DNA of 40,611 bases from Deltaproteobacteria bacterium (GTDB taxonomy: Bacteria; Desulfobacterota; Dissulfuribacteria; Dissulfuribacterales; QOAL01), in assembly GCA_027028245.1 (NCBI GenBank), contig JALVJO010000048.1, positions 1 through 40,611 of the forward strand, given 5' to 3'. The position numbers and the translations under genes were made by a program. The notes under the pieces were generated by a model, which was not told the origin of the DNA, did not search any database, and was given only the letters and a program-made list of their open reading frames with translations. Positions 1-9,099 of the stretch are shown one piece after another. How positions within the stretch are numbered: the first letter of the stretch is position 1; each line of letters starts with the position of its first letter.

Positions 1-1095
1 CAGCCTGTTCAAGTCAAAAAACTCCACTCTTTTGAGGCCCTACTCGATTTTAAACGAAACAAGATCACCCTGGATGACGTACTTTATTTTACAAGCGAAC
101 TCGCTGATCTCTTGGAAGCCGGGGTGCCGCTTGAGCGCTCACTGACCATACTCAGCGATGCAACAGACAAGCCGGAGGTCAAAAGACTTGTGGTGTCAAT
201 CAGGGATTCCATTCACGGAGGAAAATCACTTTCAGAGGCACTGTCAAAATATCCTGATGTCTTTGATAAGCTCTATGTCAGCATGATCAAGGTTGGAGAG
301 CTGGGCGGTGTGCTTCCCAGCGTCTTGAACAGGCTTGGCGACTTTATAGAGCGTTCCAGGAAGATAAGAAAATTCATCATTTCTTCCTCTATTTATCCAG
401 CCATTCTGGCCTTTGTCGGCCTGATTTCTGTATTTATACTTGTGACCTTCGTGGTACCAAAATTCGGGCAGATATTTCAGGACCTTAACCAGCCCATGCC
501 CCTTATGACCAGGCTCATCCTTGATGCAAGCATGTTCATCCAGAGATGGTGGTGGCTGATGTTCCTGGTCTTATTCCTGGGATTGACGCTCTTCAAGCTG
601 CAGATAAAAAGGCCTGAAGGCAGGATATGGTGGGATACCTTCAAGCTGAGGCTCCCCGTGGCGGGCAGGTTCATTAAACAGGTGGAACTCGGCCGGTTTG
701 CCAGAACACTGGGCACCCTTCTTGAAAGCGGCGTCCCCATATTGAAGGGCATCAGCCTGGCCGCCGAGGTAGTCAGCAACATATTGATAAAAAAGGCCGT
801 ACAGGAATTGTACAAGGGCGTCAGGCAGGGGAAAAGCCTCAGCCTTCTCATGAGAAAATCAGATATCTTCCCTCCTCTCATGATCCACCTGGTATCAGTA
901 GGAGAGGAAACCGGCGGACTCGCAAGGATGCTCCTTAAGATTGCCGATGACTTTGATGACCAGGTCCAGTCAGAGACCAAGATATTTCTTAATATGCTTG
1001 AACCCATAACTATAGTTGTCATGGGCGTTCTAATCGGCGGGATAATCATGTCCATGCTTATGGCCATCTTCGGCATCAACGATGTATCATTCTGA
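1..1095 (+). CDS. gspF: Type II secretion system inner-membrane platform protein GspF (5' end outside window)
   Basis: The reading frame is open from base 1, so the gene begins upstream; 364 residues are visible. GspF is the polytopic inner-membrane protein of the type II secretion (T2SS) assembly platform that contacts the GspE ATPase and GspL. Two T2SSF domains are visible, each with the LLExGVPL signature (about residues 36-43 and again near 242-249) and a GELGG/GEETGG motif. Membrane segments are seen around FIISSSIYPAILAFVGL, the WWWLMFLVLF stretch and the C-terminal IVVMGVLIGGIIMSMLM stretch. The stop overlaps the start of the pseudopilin gene by 14 nt, so the two are translationally coupled. 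Family assignment is secure; only the N-terminus is missing. Confidence 0.95.
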   Translation, partial: QPVQVKKLHSFEALLDFKRNKITLDDVLYFTSELADLLEAGVPLERSLTILSDATDKPEVKRLVVSIRDSIHGGKSLSEALSKYPDVFDKLYVSMIKVGELGGVLPSVLNRLGDFIERSRKIRKFIISSSIYPAILAFVGLISVFILVTFVVPKFGQIFQDLNQPMPLMTRLILDASMFIQRWWWLMFLVLFLGLTLFKLQIKRPEGRIWWDTFKLRLPVAGRFIKQVELGRFARTLGTLLESGVPILKGISLAAEVVSNILIKKAVQELYKGVRQGKSLSLLMRKSDIFPPLMIHLVSVGEETGGLARMLLKIADDFDDQVQSETKIFLNMLEPITIVVMGVLIGGIIMSMLMAIFGINDVSF

Positions 1096-1582
1096 CAGGC
1101 CGCATATTACTCCTCCAAACCGAATCAGATGGCATGCCGCCTCTTCAGGTGAGGGTTTCACCCTCTTTGAACTCATGGTGGTACTGGTTCTTATAGGGCT
1201 TTTGAGTTCCATGGTCTTTGTCTCTGTATCAAGCGGACTGTTCAAATCCAGGGAGACCAAATTCATTGACCAGTTCTCGACCTGTCTCAAACGTGCCAGG
1301 ACCAGGGCCATTGGACAGGGCAGGACAGTAGAATTCATGATAGACGGAGAAAAGAGACGTTACGGGCTCAAGGTCCCGGGCCTCAAGGATATTCCAGCTT
1401 CCATACAGGTGGAAGGTGAAAAAATAGAAGAGCTGGACCAAGGTATTTATGGAATAGTTTTCTATCCGGACGGCAGTTCCAGCGGCGGGATACTGGATCT
1501 TAAATGGGACAACGGCCGCATCGACACCTTCAAAATTGCCAGAATCTGGAGCCATATCAGCCATGAGTCTTCCAGACGGTAA
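1082..1582 (+). CDS. gspH: Type II secretion minor pseudopilin GspH
   Basis: A 166-residue prepilin-like protein. The leader ends in SGEG and is followed by FTLFELMVV, the class III signal cleaved by prepilin peptidase GspO after Gly, with Glu at +5; the hydrophobic helix runs to about residue 52. The C-terminal part carries YPDGSSSGG and TFKIARIWSHI, which resemble the GspH globular domain and not the GspG calcium-binding domain (no DxYxLDNGRYPTTEQG). GspH belongs to the tip complex that primes the pseudopilus. The gene overlaps gspF by 14 nt and gspI by 20 nt. It occupies the position where gspG normally follows gspF. The 34-residue leader is long, so a later start is possible but no better one is evident. 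Confidence 0.88.
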   Translation: MYHSDRPHITPPNRIRWHAASSGEGFTLFELMVVLVLIGLLSSMVFVSVSSGLFKSRETKFIDQFSTCLKRARTRAIGQGRTVEFMIDGEKRRYGLKVPGLKDIPASIQVEGEKIEELDQGIYGIVFYPDGSSSGGILDLKWDNGRIDTFKIARIWSHISHESSRR

Positions 1583-2027
1583 ATCGCTCGGCTCAACAAA
1601 TGGCAAAGGCCTGCGGAATCTCTTTTGTCATGCCCATGGCTTTACGCTCCTGGAGGTCCTGGTCGCCACTGCCATTACAGGTATTGCACTGGGAGTGGTT
1701 ATGAGCCTTCTGGCCCAGGGCCACAGGCAGGCATACAGGGGAGATATTTCAAAAACAGCTGCTGCCGTTGCGGCACAGCTCGTAACCCACTGGCAGTCTA
1801 AGGGCAAATTCCCGGCATCAGAGCAAGGGGAAATGGACGGATTCCAGGGCTGGTCATACACTGTGGAATCAGAACCCCTTTCCACCACCATAACCCTGCC
1901 CACAGGCGAGATAAAAGAAGTGCAACCTGACGAACTGGTTGCCCTGACTATCACAATAAATTCACCAGCTAAGACAGGAAAATTCAGATTGAGTCTCTGG
2001 ATTCCTGCCTCACAGGTCCGGCAGTAA
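1563..2027 (+). CDS. gspI: Type II secretion minor pseudopilin GspI
   Basis: A 154-residue protein with the prepilin signature HAHG/FTLLEVLVATAITGIALGVV: cleavage after Gly, Glu at +5 and a hydrophobic helix. GspI is the minor pseudopilin that nucleates the GspI-J-K tip complex. I chose the ATG at 1563 over a TTG at 1536, because the ATG gives a sensible leader and a 20-nt overlap with gspH. The C-terminal half (LTITINSPAKTGKFRLSLWIP) fits the small GspI globular domain. The next gene starts 1 nt after the stop. Confidence 0.88.
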   Translation: MSLPDGKSLGSTNGKGLRNLFCHAHGFTLLEVLVATAITGIALGVVMSLLAQGHRQAYRGDISKTAAAVAAQLVTHWQSKGKFPASEQGEMDGFQGWSYTVESEPLSTTITLPTGEIKEVQPDELVALTITINSPAKTGKFRLSLWIPASQVRQ

Positions 2028-2028
2028 C

Positions 2029-2679
2029 ATGAACAATCAAAAGGGATTCACTCTACTGGAACTCCTTATATCCATTACCCTGATTGGAGTGCTCGTGGTG
2101 ATACTTTCCATGGCGCTGAGATCAGGCATAAATGCCTATACCAGATCCAAGGCCTATAACCGCTTCTACCTCCCTGCAAGTGCGCTTTACGGCCTGCTGT
2201 GGCGCCAGCTGGAAGCGGTCCCTGATCCGTCGGATCGAAACCTTGCTCCCTTCATCAAGTTTATTGGTCAAAAGAACGGATTGAGCTTTGTTACCACCTA
2301 CGTTCCCCAGGGCACTGCAGAAGGAGGCATATTCCAGGTGGCCTATATTTATGACTCCGGTGGAAACCGCTTAATCTACCTCCAAAAGATAATTACTTCG
2401 CGAAATGACATGGAGAAAAAGCTTCCCACAAGCCTTCGGGGACTGGACATAAATGATCTTTCCGACAAGGGCTGGCTGGCAGACCAGATAGATGATGTGA
2501 GCGATTTTTCTTTCGGTTATGAGCCGTCCAGGGCAGAAATTGACACCAAGCCGGAAGACTGGGACGAAAGATTCCGGGGCGGCAACAACCTGCCCAGACA
2601 GATAGCATTCAGAATAAGATTCAAGGAACAGGACGAACAGCAGAGCCGCTGGCAGGTTATACCGGTAGGGATACAGTGA
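2029..2679 (+). CDS. gspJ: Type II secretion minor pseudopilin GspJ
   Basis: 216 residues starting MNNQKG/FTLLELLISITLIGVLVVIL, a very short leader with prepilin peptidase cleavage after Gly-6 and Glu at +5. The length and the C-terminal region (PRQIAFRIRFK near the end) fit GspJ, which forms the pseudopilus tip with GspI and GspK. The ATG lies 1 nt after the gspI stop, and the stop overlaps the GTG of gspK in a GTGA arrangement. This is typical of a stoichiometrically translated T2SS operon. Confidence 0.88.
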   Translation: MNNQKGFTLLELLISITLIGVLVVILSMALRSGINAYTRSKAYNRFYLPASALYGLLWRQLEAVPDPSDRNLAPFIKFIGQKNGLSFVTTYVPQGTAEGGIFQVAYIYDSGGNRLIYLQKIITSRNDMEKKLPTSLRGLDINDLSDKGWLADQIDDVSDFSFGYEPSRAEIDTKPEDWDERFRGGNNLPRQIAFRIRFKEQDEQQSRWQVIPVGIQ

Positions 2680-3566
2680 AAAGGGCCCTTAAATTTTCAT
2701 CATTGAAAGAGGAACGCGGGACTATACTTATACTGGTTCTATGGGTAATTGCCCTTCTGACAATGGTTGCCGGTTATTTTTCCGTAGAAGCCAGACTCCG
2801 CGGCAACATGGGACACAGCGCATGGAACCTGCTTAAATCCCGACTCGAGGTGGAATCCATTTTGAATCTATCGGCCGTCTATCTGGCCCCGCTTGAACAG
2901 GCAAAAGAATCAGAAGATCCGGAACACTTTATTGCAGCAGATGGAGCTGAATACAAAGTGAAAATCAATGGCAGGGACGTGTCATTCCGCCTGGAGGATG
3001 AAAGGGGAAAGCTTGACATAAACAGGGTTTCCGAGGACACGCTTTCCAAGGTCCTGGACGCCTTGTTGGAAAACCGGAATCCAAACCTTGCATCACGCCT
3101 TACAGATGCCATACTGGACTGGAAGGACAACGATGAAGACCGGCGCACCAACGGCGCTGAAAAGGACTTCTACGAATCCCTCACCCCTCCTTATAAACCC
3201 GCCAATTCCAAGTTTCTGCTCCTTGAGCAGCTCCTTCTTGTAAAGGACATGACTCCAAGGATATTCTGGGGACCCCTGGAATGGAAAAAACCCGGTGAAA
3301 AAGAGGACAGCCCTTCATGGAAAGGTGGAATTCAGGACATTTTTACAGTATACAATCAGAATGGTATTGTAATTAAGGCTGCAGCACCTGCCCCGCTTCT
3401 TGATGTCCTTGATGAAGAGGAACTGTCTGACAAGGGGGGTAAAGGTACATTACGTTTCAGGGCCTGCCTGTATCAGGGATGTTATCAGGTCTTCTGGGAT
3501 GCGCAGAAACAGGGAAATCGGTTTTATAAGTTGCTGCATTGGCAGCGGATTCCTAGATTCGATTGA
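2676..3566 (+). CDS. gspK: Type II secretion minor pseudopilin GspK
   Basis: 296 residues with a GTG start inside the gspJ stop (GTGA). The N-terminus EERG/TILILVLWVIALLTMVAGYF is a prepilin-type signal without Glu at +5, as is characteristic of GspK, the largest minor pseudopilin that caps the tip. The middle of the protein has FRLEDERGKLDINRV and the conserved AILDWKDNDEDRRTNGAEKDFYE acidic region, which in the family binds calcium. FLLLEQLLLVKDM follows as the usual start of the helical inserted domain. The length matches the family (about 300). Next comes gspL after 12 nt with a GAGAGG Shine-Dalgarno overlapping the end of gspK. Confidence 0.9.
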   Translation: MKRALKFSSLKEERGTILILVLWVIALLTMVAGYFSVEARLRGNMGHSAWNLLKSRLEVESILNLSAVYLAPLEQAKESEDPEHFIAADGAEYKVKINGRDVSFRLEDERGKLDINRVSEDTLSKVLDALLENRNPNLASRLTDAILDWKDNDEDRRTNGAEKDFYESLTPPYKPANSKFLLLEQLLLVKDMTPRIFWGPLEWKKPGEKEDSPSWKGGIQDIFTVYNQNGIVIKAAAPAPLLDVLDEEELSDKGGKGTLRFRACLYQGCYQVFWDAQKQGNRFYKLLHWQRIPRFD

Positions 3567-3578
3567 GAGGCTCCTCAA

Positions 3579-4970
3579 GTGTACTGCAAAGAGATCACAG
3601 GTATCCACCTAGGTGAAAACAGCCTCGAATACGCCAATCTCAAAAGAACACTAAAGGGCTGGATACGCCACGAACCAGTTCTTTACACAGAAATCTCGGG
3701 CCGGACCGGCCTGGAACGCCTCCAGAGCCTTCTTGCCAACCTCAAGCCCAAGAAGACCAGACGAATCTGCATAACCCTGCCGCGATCACGTTACTTCCTC
3801 AGGGAACTTTCTTTTCCGGGACTCAACCAGCAAGAAGCAGAAAACAGTGTCAGGATTGCAGTTGGGATGCACTGTCATCTCCCCAAGGATCAGATCTATT
3901 TTGATATATGGCCCCTGGAGAGAAACGGGGTTACGACTATTCTGCTGGCCTATGTGAAACGAAGCATCCTTGATCCTATTCTCGAAATATTGAGGCAGAC
4001 CAAACATGGAAAATCCCTCTACTGTATAAGCCCCTCCGGCCTGGCTGCAGATTTGTTTCTAAGATCATCAAGACAGGTAAAGTTCCCGGCCCTGAGCTTT
4101 CAGCAGGAAGAAAAAACCCTGGTTCTCAACCTGCATGGCCGGAGAGAATGGGAAGGATCCCATCTAATACGTACTGAGGATGAAACACTGCTTCCTGAAA
4201 ATATACTGGCACTTCTGCCTGAAAATTTCCGGGGGATTACCCAGGCGTTTCAGCTTGGCAACATGGAAAACATTCCCCCCGGGGTGGCGCTGCAGGATCC
4301 GTGCACCTCTATGGAAGAATTCAAAGCCATATGCGGCATGGCCGGAATCAATAAGGGGTTGACGGCATGTTTTGCAGGAACTGTCTCCTATCCCCAGATA
4401 TCTTTCCAGGACAGGCCCAGGCAACGGCCCATTCTACTCAGAATAAATACCTTCCAGTGGGCTGCAGCATTGGTGGCTATAGTACTCCTTTTGCTTACAG
4501 GTATCAGGGTTTTCAATCTCTACAACATCTCATCCCTTGTTTCCAGCAACCGGGAGATAGTAGCCAGGCTTGAGAAACAATATCTGCCCTTGAAACAAGT
4601 CAGTGATAAAATAGAAAAGATAAAGAAGCTGGAAAAAGACATAAAGGATTTTGTACAGGAAGGACCCCCTGTTCTGGAAATTCTAAGGGAATTGGCAGAC
4701 AGGACCCCTCTTGATTCGTGGATAAGAAGTTGCACCATAAGGGGCAGCGTTGTAAGAGTTTCTGCAGAAGGCGGCTCTGCAGTAGAAACCATGGAGGCAT
4801 GGCGTAAAAGTCCCCTGTTTTCAAATGTAAAGCTTGTCTCTCCCGTTACCAAGAACCGCAAGCAGCAGGAACGATATACCGTGGAACTAAAACTGGTTCA
4901 TCTGACCTCAAAACAACTACCGCAGGCGAAGAACCAAAATCCCCTAAACGACGGGCCTGACAATGAATAG
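3579..4970 (+). CDS. gspL: Type II secretion GspL / PilM-PilN-like assembly protein
   Basis: 463 residues, GTG start 8 nt after GAGAGG. Residues 1-270 form an actin/PilM-like cytoplasmic domain (ITGIHLGENSLEYANL at the N-terminus, ENSVRIAVGMHCHLPKDQI near 88-106). One transmembrane helix follows at about 292-315 (FQWAAALVAIVLLLLTGIRVF). After it come a predicted coiled coil (330-360) and a periplasmic PilN-like ferredoxin fold. This is the GspL plan: it recruits the GspE ATPase on the cytoplasmic side and pairs with GspM. It overlaps gspM by 8 nt. Primary sequence is divergent, so the assignment rests on architecture and operon position as much as similarity. Confidence 0.82.
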   Translation: MYCKEITGIHLGENSLEYANLKRTLKGWIRHEPVLYTEISGRTGLERLQSLLANLKPKKTRRICITLPRSRYFLRELSFPGLNQQEAENSVRIAVGMHCHLPKDQIYFDIWPLERNGVTTILLAYVKRSILDPILEILRQTKHGKSLYCISPSGLAADLFLRSSRQVKFPALSFQQEEKTLVLNLHGRREWEGSHLIRTEDETLLPENILALLPENFRGITQAFQLGNMENIPPGVALQDPCTSMEEFKAICGMAGINKGLTACFAGTVSYPQISFQDRPRQRPILLRINTFQWAAALVAIVLLLLTGIRVFNLYNISSLVSSNREIVARLEKQYLPLKQVSDKIEKIKKLEKDIKDFVQEGPPVLEILRELADRTPLDSWIRSCTIRGSVVRVSAEGGSAVETMEAWRKSPLFSNVKLVSPVTKNRKQQERYTVELKLVHLTSKQLPQAKNQNPLNDGPDNE

Positions 4971-5538
4971 CAAGACCTTTACATCCCAGAAGAACAGGCC
5001 TGCACTCATACGGTACGGTGTGGTAATAATAGCACTGATCCTGTGGTACAGCTTTATCTGGGATCCAGTGACCGGAAAGCTGGAGGAAAAACAGACTGCC
5101 CTGGAGGCCCAGCAGCTCAGGATAACCCATCTTAAAAAAAGGATAAACAGGCTGAAAAATGTGGACAAGAGGCTGGCTGCCGAGATCAAGAGACTTGATC
5201 ACCTCAAAAACAGGCTCGTACCGGGAGACAGTCCCCAGCAGGTATCCACCAATATCCAGAACTCTTTTCTGAAAAGGGCGTCTGAGTCAGGCGTTGAAGT
5301 TGTTGTTTACAGGAGCGGCTCTAAAAGGAGGTGGCGAGGCTACCAACTGGCAGTTTCTGTATTCAATTTAAGGGGAACCACTGCACAGTTTGTAGACCTT
5401 TTGGAACAGCTTGAAAAAGAAAAGACGATTTCCAGGTTGAACAACATAAATATTGCCAACCATAGGGGCAAACCCTCCCAGTTAAGAATTAATCTGGAGG
5501 TGGAGGCCCTGTTTCTGGGAGCGAAGGCTGAGATATGA
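4963..5538 (+). CDS. gspM: Type II secretion GspM / PilO-like protein
   Basis: 191 residues: a short cytoplasmic N-terminus, one transmembrane helix at about 15-33 (LIRYGVVIIALILWYSFIW), then a coiled coil rich in Lys/Glu (35-85) and an alpha/beta periplasmic domain. This matches GspM/PilO, the bitopic partner of GspL in the inner-membrane platform. ATG overlaps the gspL stop by 8 nt and its own stop overlaps the gspD start (ATGA). Identity is inferred from topology and position between gspL and gspD. Confidence 0.8.
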   Translation: MNSKTFTSQKNRPALIRYGVVIIALILWYSFIWDPVTGKLEEKQTALEAQQLRITHLKKRINRLKNVDKRLAAEIKRLDHLKNRLVPGDSPQQVSTNIQNSFLKRASESGVEVVVYRSGSKRRWRGYQLAVSVFNLRGTTAQFVDLLEQLEKEKTISRLNNINIANHRGKPSQLRINLEVEALFLGAKAEI

Positions 5539-7649
5539 CAAAAACTCCAAAAGAAACCCTTTTTTTTATACTGGCAGTTTTAATTTTCGGTTTTACTGCA
5601 TCTATATACACCGCTGCGGCTCAGGATAGGCCCGACAATGGCAAGGAAGGGCCTGTAGTATCTCCGTTCGTATCCCCATATGAAGGTGCGGGCCCCAATG
5701 AAAAACGGAAAATTGACATATCCCTGGACAACATGGACATTTACCCTGTCCTGGAACAGGTCCTGGGCAATACCCTCGGCCTGAATTTCGTAGTAGAGCC
5801 CAGCATCAAGGGCACAATTTCTGTCCACATAAGGGGCAACTACACGAAATCGGAACTCCTGAACATAGTAAACTCTGTCCTTCAGATGCAGGGCCTGGCA
5901 GTGACCGCCGGGGGACACGGCCTATACAAGGTTGTTCGAAAGGCCAACAGCCCCAAGATGGGAGTGGTAATATCCACCAATCATTCAAAAAGGACCGGGG
6001 ACGTCATCAAGGTAATCCAGCTGGAATATCTCTCTGCTTCCCAGGCGGTTTCCAATCTCAGGAATCTGGTTTCCCCCGGCGCCGTCCTCATTCCGGTTGC
6101 CAGCTCCAACAGCATTATACTGTCAGACACCTCTGAAAATGTAGCAAAGGTGGCAAAAATACTGGGAATACTTGATGAGAGCATATTCAGGGACGTGCAC
6201 TGGAGGCTTTTTACCCTGGAGAACACAGATGTTGAAGAGCTGGCCAAGGACCTTTCAAGTATATTCAAGGCCAATGTCCTGTACAAAAGGCCTGGCATAG
6301 ACCAAAACGGTCTTCAGATAATAACCCTTAAGACCCTGAATGGGATACTGGTGGTAACCCGCTGGGAAAAGGTGCTTAACCAGGTTGCAAAATGGATCCA
6401 TGAACTCGACCAGGGTCAACTGGATAAGGGCAGCCGGGTGTACGTTTATTTTGTACAAAACGGCAAGGCAAAGGACCTTGCGGACATTTTAAATGAACTC
6501 TATGAAGAAAGCGGTTCTGCCAAGACCAAGAAAAAGGTATTGGTCAAGAGGGAAAAACAGCCCAAAAAGGAACTAAGTGTAGCAGCATCCGGGGAACTGA
6601 CCGGAGAAGTAAAAATAATAGCAGATGAAACAAACAACTCCCTCATTTTCAAGGCAAGGCCTAAAGATTATGCAATAATAAAGGAGCTGCTGAACAAGCT
6701 GGACATACTTCCAAGACAGGTTCTTATAGAGGTGCTGGTAGCCGAGGTAACCCTGAATAATGAGGTAAAATACGGGGTAGAATGGTTTATTGAGAACAAG
6801 GGCATCAACATAAACGGCACTCCCTACAATGCAAACATGATGCTTGATGCCGGAAAGGCCGTGGCACAGTCGACCCCGCTTGGGGAAAACCTGCCAGGTT
6901 TCACATATGCACTTTATGATGGCGAAGGGACACTCAAGGCACTTATCAACCTCCTGGATACCAGTACCGACGTGGATATCCTTTCCACCCCTAATATCCT
7001 GGCTGCAGACAATCAGGAGGCCAGAATCGAGATCGGCGAAGACGTCCCTATTCTTTCAGAATCCACCATCTCTTCCGGCGGCGTCAAAACCCAGGGCGTC
7101 CAGTACAGGAAGACAGGTATCATTCTGCAGGTCAAGCCCTCCATAAACGACAACGGGCTTGTAAGGATGGAAATCACCCAGGAAGTAAGCAAGGTGAATG
7201 ACCAGCAGACTGCCGGCATAACATCCCCCAGGATAACCAACAGGAAGGCAACTACTTACGTTATAGCAAAGGACGGTCAGCACATCCTGATGGGAGGGCT
7301 GATGAGCACCATGGTCACAGAGGTGACCCACGGAATCCCTCTGCTGAAGGACATACCCATTCTTGGTTACCTGTTCGGCTCCAAGGGCACCACAACCGAA
7401 AAAAAGGAACTGATCTTTATCCTGACTCCCCATGTCATCAAGTCCAAGGGGGAAGCTGACAAGCTTACCAAGGAATTTGCCCTCAAGGTCCATTCCCTAA
7501 GGACAATGCTTGAGGAATCAAAGATCCTAGAAAAGGAAAAGGAGCTGGATAAGGAAAAGGAACAACAAAATCAGTACAAGAAGCCCGGACCTGAAAAAGG
7601 TGAGCCCATTGCTGACCCGGATCCTTACGAGGACGAGGACGACCTGTGA
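5535..7649 (+). CDS. gspD: Type II secretion outer-membrane secretin GspD
   Basis: 704 residues. A Sec signal peptide (residues 1-29, ending YTAAA) precedes an N0 domain (about 59-135, KIDISLDNMDIYPVLEQVLGNTLGLNFVVEP) and N1-N3 domains (about 155-390), then the secretin barrel domain (395-635). The secretin signature VPLLKDIPILGYLFG is present as IPLLKDIPILGYLFG at 601-615, followed by KKELIFILTPHVI. The tail (660-704) is a highly charged Lys/Glu then Asp/Glu-rich extension that may act as the pilotin-binding S domain. GspD forms the outer-membrane channel for folded exoproteins. It lies at the 3' end of the operon, coupled to gspM and to the GspC-like gene by 4-nt overlaps. Confidence 0.96.
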   Translation: MTKTPKETLFFILAVLIFGFTASIYTAAAQDRPDNGKEGPVVSPFVSPYEGAGPNEKRKIDISLDNMDIYPVLEQVLGNTLGLNFVVEPSIKGTISVHIRGNYTKSELLNIVNSVLQMQGLAVTAGGHGLYKVVRKANSPKMGVVISTNHSKRTGDVIKVIQLEYLSASQAVSNLRNLVSPGAVLIPVASSNSIILSDTSENVAKVAKILGILDESIFRDVHWRLFTLENTDVEELAKDLSSIFKANVLYKRPGIDQNGLQIITLKTLNGILVVTRWEKVLNQVAKWIHELDQGQLDKGSRVYVYFVQNGKAKDLADILNELYEESGSAKTKKKVLVKREKQPKKELSVAASGELTGEVKIIADETNNSLIFKARPKDYAIIKELLNKLDILPRQVLIEVLVAEVTLNNEVKYGVEWFIENKGININGTPYNANMMLDAGKAVAQSTPLGENLPGFTYALYDGEGTLKALINLLDTSTDVDILSTPNILAADNQEARIEIGEDVPILSESTISSGGVKTQGVQYRKTGIILQVKPSINDNGLVRMEITQEVSKVNDQQTAGITSPRITNRKATTYVIAKDGQHILMGGLMSTMVTEVTHGIPLLKDIPILGYLFGSKGTTTEKKELIFILTPHVIKSKGEADKLTKEFALKVHSLRTMLEESKILEKEKELDKEKEQQNQYKKPGPEKGEPIADPDPYEDEDDL

Positions 7650-8356
7650 TAAAACTTTCCAATCGGCCTTTACAGCGGTCCTGGATAAAACAGGCATGCA
7701 TCATTATTTCGGGCTTGCTGACTGTTCCTGTCCTGATTTCAGGAGTTTCTTGTCCGCGTTCTGTCCTTGCCGTTTCTGCAAAATATAAAAACATAATCGA
7801 GAAGGACCCCTTTGATCCCAAAAGGGGACAAGACAAAACAGCCATTGAGGGCGGTGCTGTTTCATCGGAAGGTGGAGAGCTGGAGAAGAGGTACAGTGTC
7901 TACGGCATTATCCTGGCGGGAAACAATAAATCTGCCTTCATAAAGCCCATTAAGACAGACAAGCGGGGAAAGACGCCGGAGCTGAGAAAGATCACTTCAG
8001 GAGACCTGGTGGACGGATGGACAGTCAAGGACATAACAGACCAGGGAGTCTTGCTTGTATCTGGAAAAGATAAGGTCATCTTGAAGGTATTCAGCAGCAA
8101 AAAGGACAGAAAGGCCAGTACCCCGGTTGGTCTTGCAACACCAAGACCAGTACCTTTCAAACCTGCTGTCACACCTTCTGACCAGGAACGGCTGAAGGCT
8201 GCACTGAAAAGATCCAAACATCCAAAGCGCAAGCCTGGTTCAATATTTCCATCAAAGGAAAACGGGCCGAATTCCGTGACTGTAAATCCCTTCCTCAAGG
8301 CACTCCAAAGACAAAAAGAAAGAGAAAAGGCCAGACTTGAGGCGGAAAGGCCCTGA
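7646..8356 (+). CDS. GspC-like type II secretion protein (HR domain, no PDZ)
   Basis: 236 residues, GTG start overlapping the gspD stop (GTGA). A hydrophobic segment at about 16-45 anchors or exports the protein. It is followed by NIIEKDPFDP, a motif common just before the homology region in GspC/PulC-type proteins, and by a small beta-rich region EKRYSVYGIILAGNNKSAFI...VLLVSGKDKVILKVF that resembles the GspC HR domain. That domain contacts secretin N0 and links inner and outer membranes. There is no PDZ domain; instead the C-terminal 80 residues are basic, rich in Lys, Arg and Pro. Its place after gspD, not at the head of the operon, is unusual for gspC. A GspP-like or other secretin partner is an alternative. 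Confidence 0.68.
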   Translation: MIKLSNRPLQRSWIKQACIIISGLLTVPVLISGVSCPRSVLAVSAKYKNIIEKDPFDPKRGQDKTAIEGGAVSSEGGELEKRYSVYGIILAGNNKSAFIKPIKTDKRGKTPELRKITSGDLVDGWTVKDITDQGVLLVSGKDKVILKVFSSKKDRKASTPVGLATPRPVPFKPAVTPSDQERLKAALKRSKHPKRKPGSIFPSKENGPNSVTVNPFLKALQRQKEREKARLEAERP

Positions 8357-8412
8357 ACAGATTTTAGGGTCTGGTTGTTGCCTGTCCCTATCCTGACTGC
8401 TATCATTGCCCC

Positions 8413-9099
8413 ATGAAAAAAGAGGCTCAAACATTTGGATATTTTCCTGTCTTTTGCGATCTAAAGGGCAGATCCGTGGTGGTAATAGGAGGAGGAAGCG
8501 TTGCCCAGAGAAAAATAGAAAACCTCCTTGCAGCAGGGGCTGACATCACAATCATCAGCCCTGAGATCACCTCCTGCCTGTCCGAGCTGAAAGACAAAGA
8601 TCTTGTCAGACATATTGCCAGGAATTTTGAACCAGGAGATCTTGATGACGCCTGGCTTGTAATTGCTGCAACGGATAACAGGACGGTCCAGGACCAAGTT
8701 TACCAGGAGGCTGAAAATAAAAGGATATTCTGCAACGTGGTGGATGAGCCCAGGGTCTGCAGTTTTATAGTGCCTTCCACCGTCAGAAGACAGGAGCTTT
8801 GCATCGCCATATCCACCGGCGGCAAAAGCCCTGCCCTTGCCAAGGCACTTAGAAAAGATCTCGAAAACAGATTTAAAGATGAATGGGGCCTTTTTGTAAG
8901 TCTGCTCGGAGAGCTTAGGACTCTGATAATCAAAAAATATGAAGGGCCGGATGCTGCTGAAAAGTGTTCAAGCCTTGCAGAACTCCGGGTCCCCGGTTGG
9001 ATTTGTGAAAATGCCTGGGATAAAATTCAAGACTGGGCAGTAGGAATCTGCGGAGAAGAGGCCGCTCGTATCGTGAAGGAATTTGCTGGCAATGGATGA
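8413..9099 (+). CDS. Siroheme synthase: precorrin-2 dehydrogenase / sirohydrochlorin ferrochelatase
   Basis: 228 residues, the length of a stand-alone Met8p/SirC-type protein or the N-terminal half of CysG. An NAD-binding Rossmann motif VVVIGGGSVAQRK lies at about 19-31, then DDAWLVIAATDNR and FCNVVDEPRVCSFIVPSTVRRQELCIAISTGGKSPALAKALR, the core siroheme-synthase signature. It oxidises precorrin-2 to sirohydrochlorin and may insert iron; siroheme is the cofactor of sulfite and nitrite reductases. The next gene starts 8 nt before this stop, and the ccsA-hemA genes follow, so the three form a tetrapyrrole operon. Chelatase activity is not certain from sequence alone. Confidence 0.92.
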   Translation: MKKEAQTFGYFPVFCDLKGRSVVVIGGGSVAQRKIENLLAAGADITIISPEITSCLSELKDKDLVRHIARNFEPGDLDDAWLVIAATDNRTVQDQVYQEAENKRIFCNVVDEPRVCSFIVPSTVRRQELCIAISTGGKSPALAKALRKDLENRFKDEWGLFVSLLGELRTLIIKKYEGPDAAEKCSSLAELRVPGWICENAWDKIQDWAVGICGEEAARIVKEFAGNG

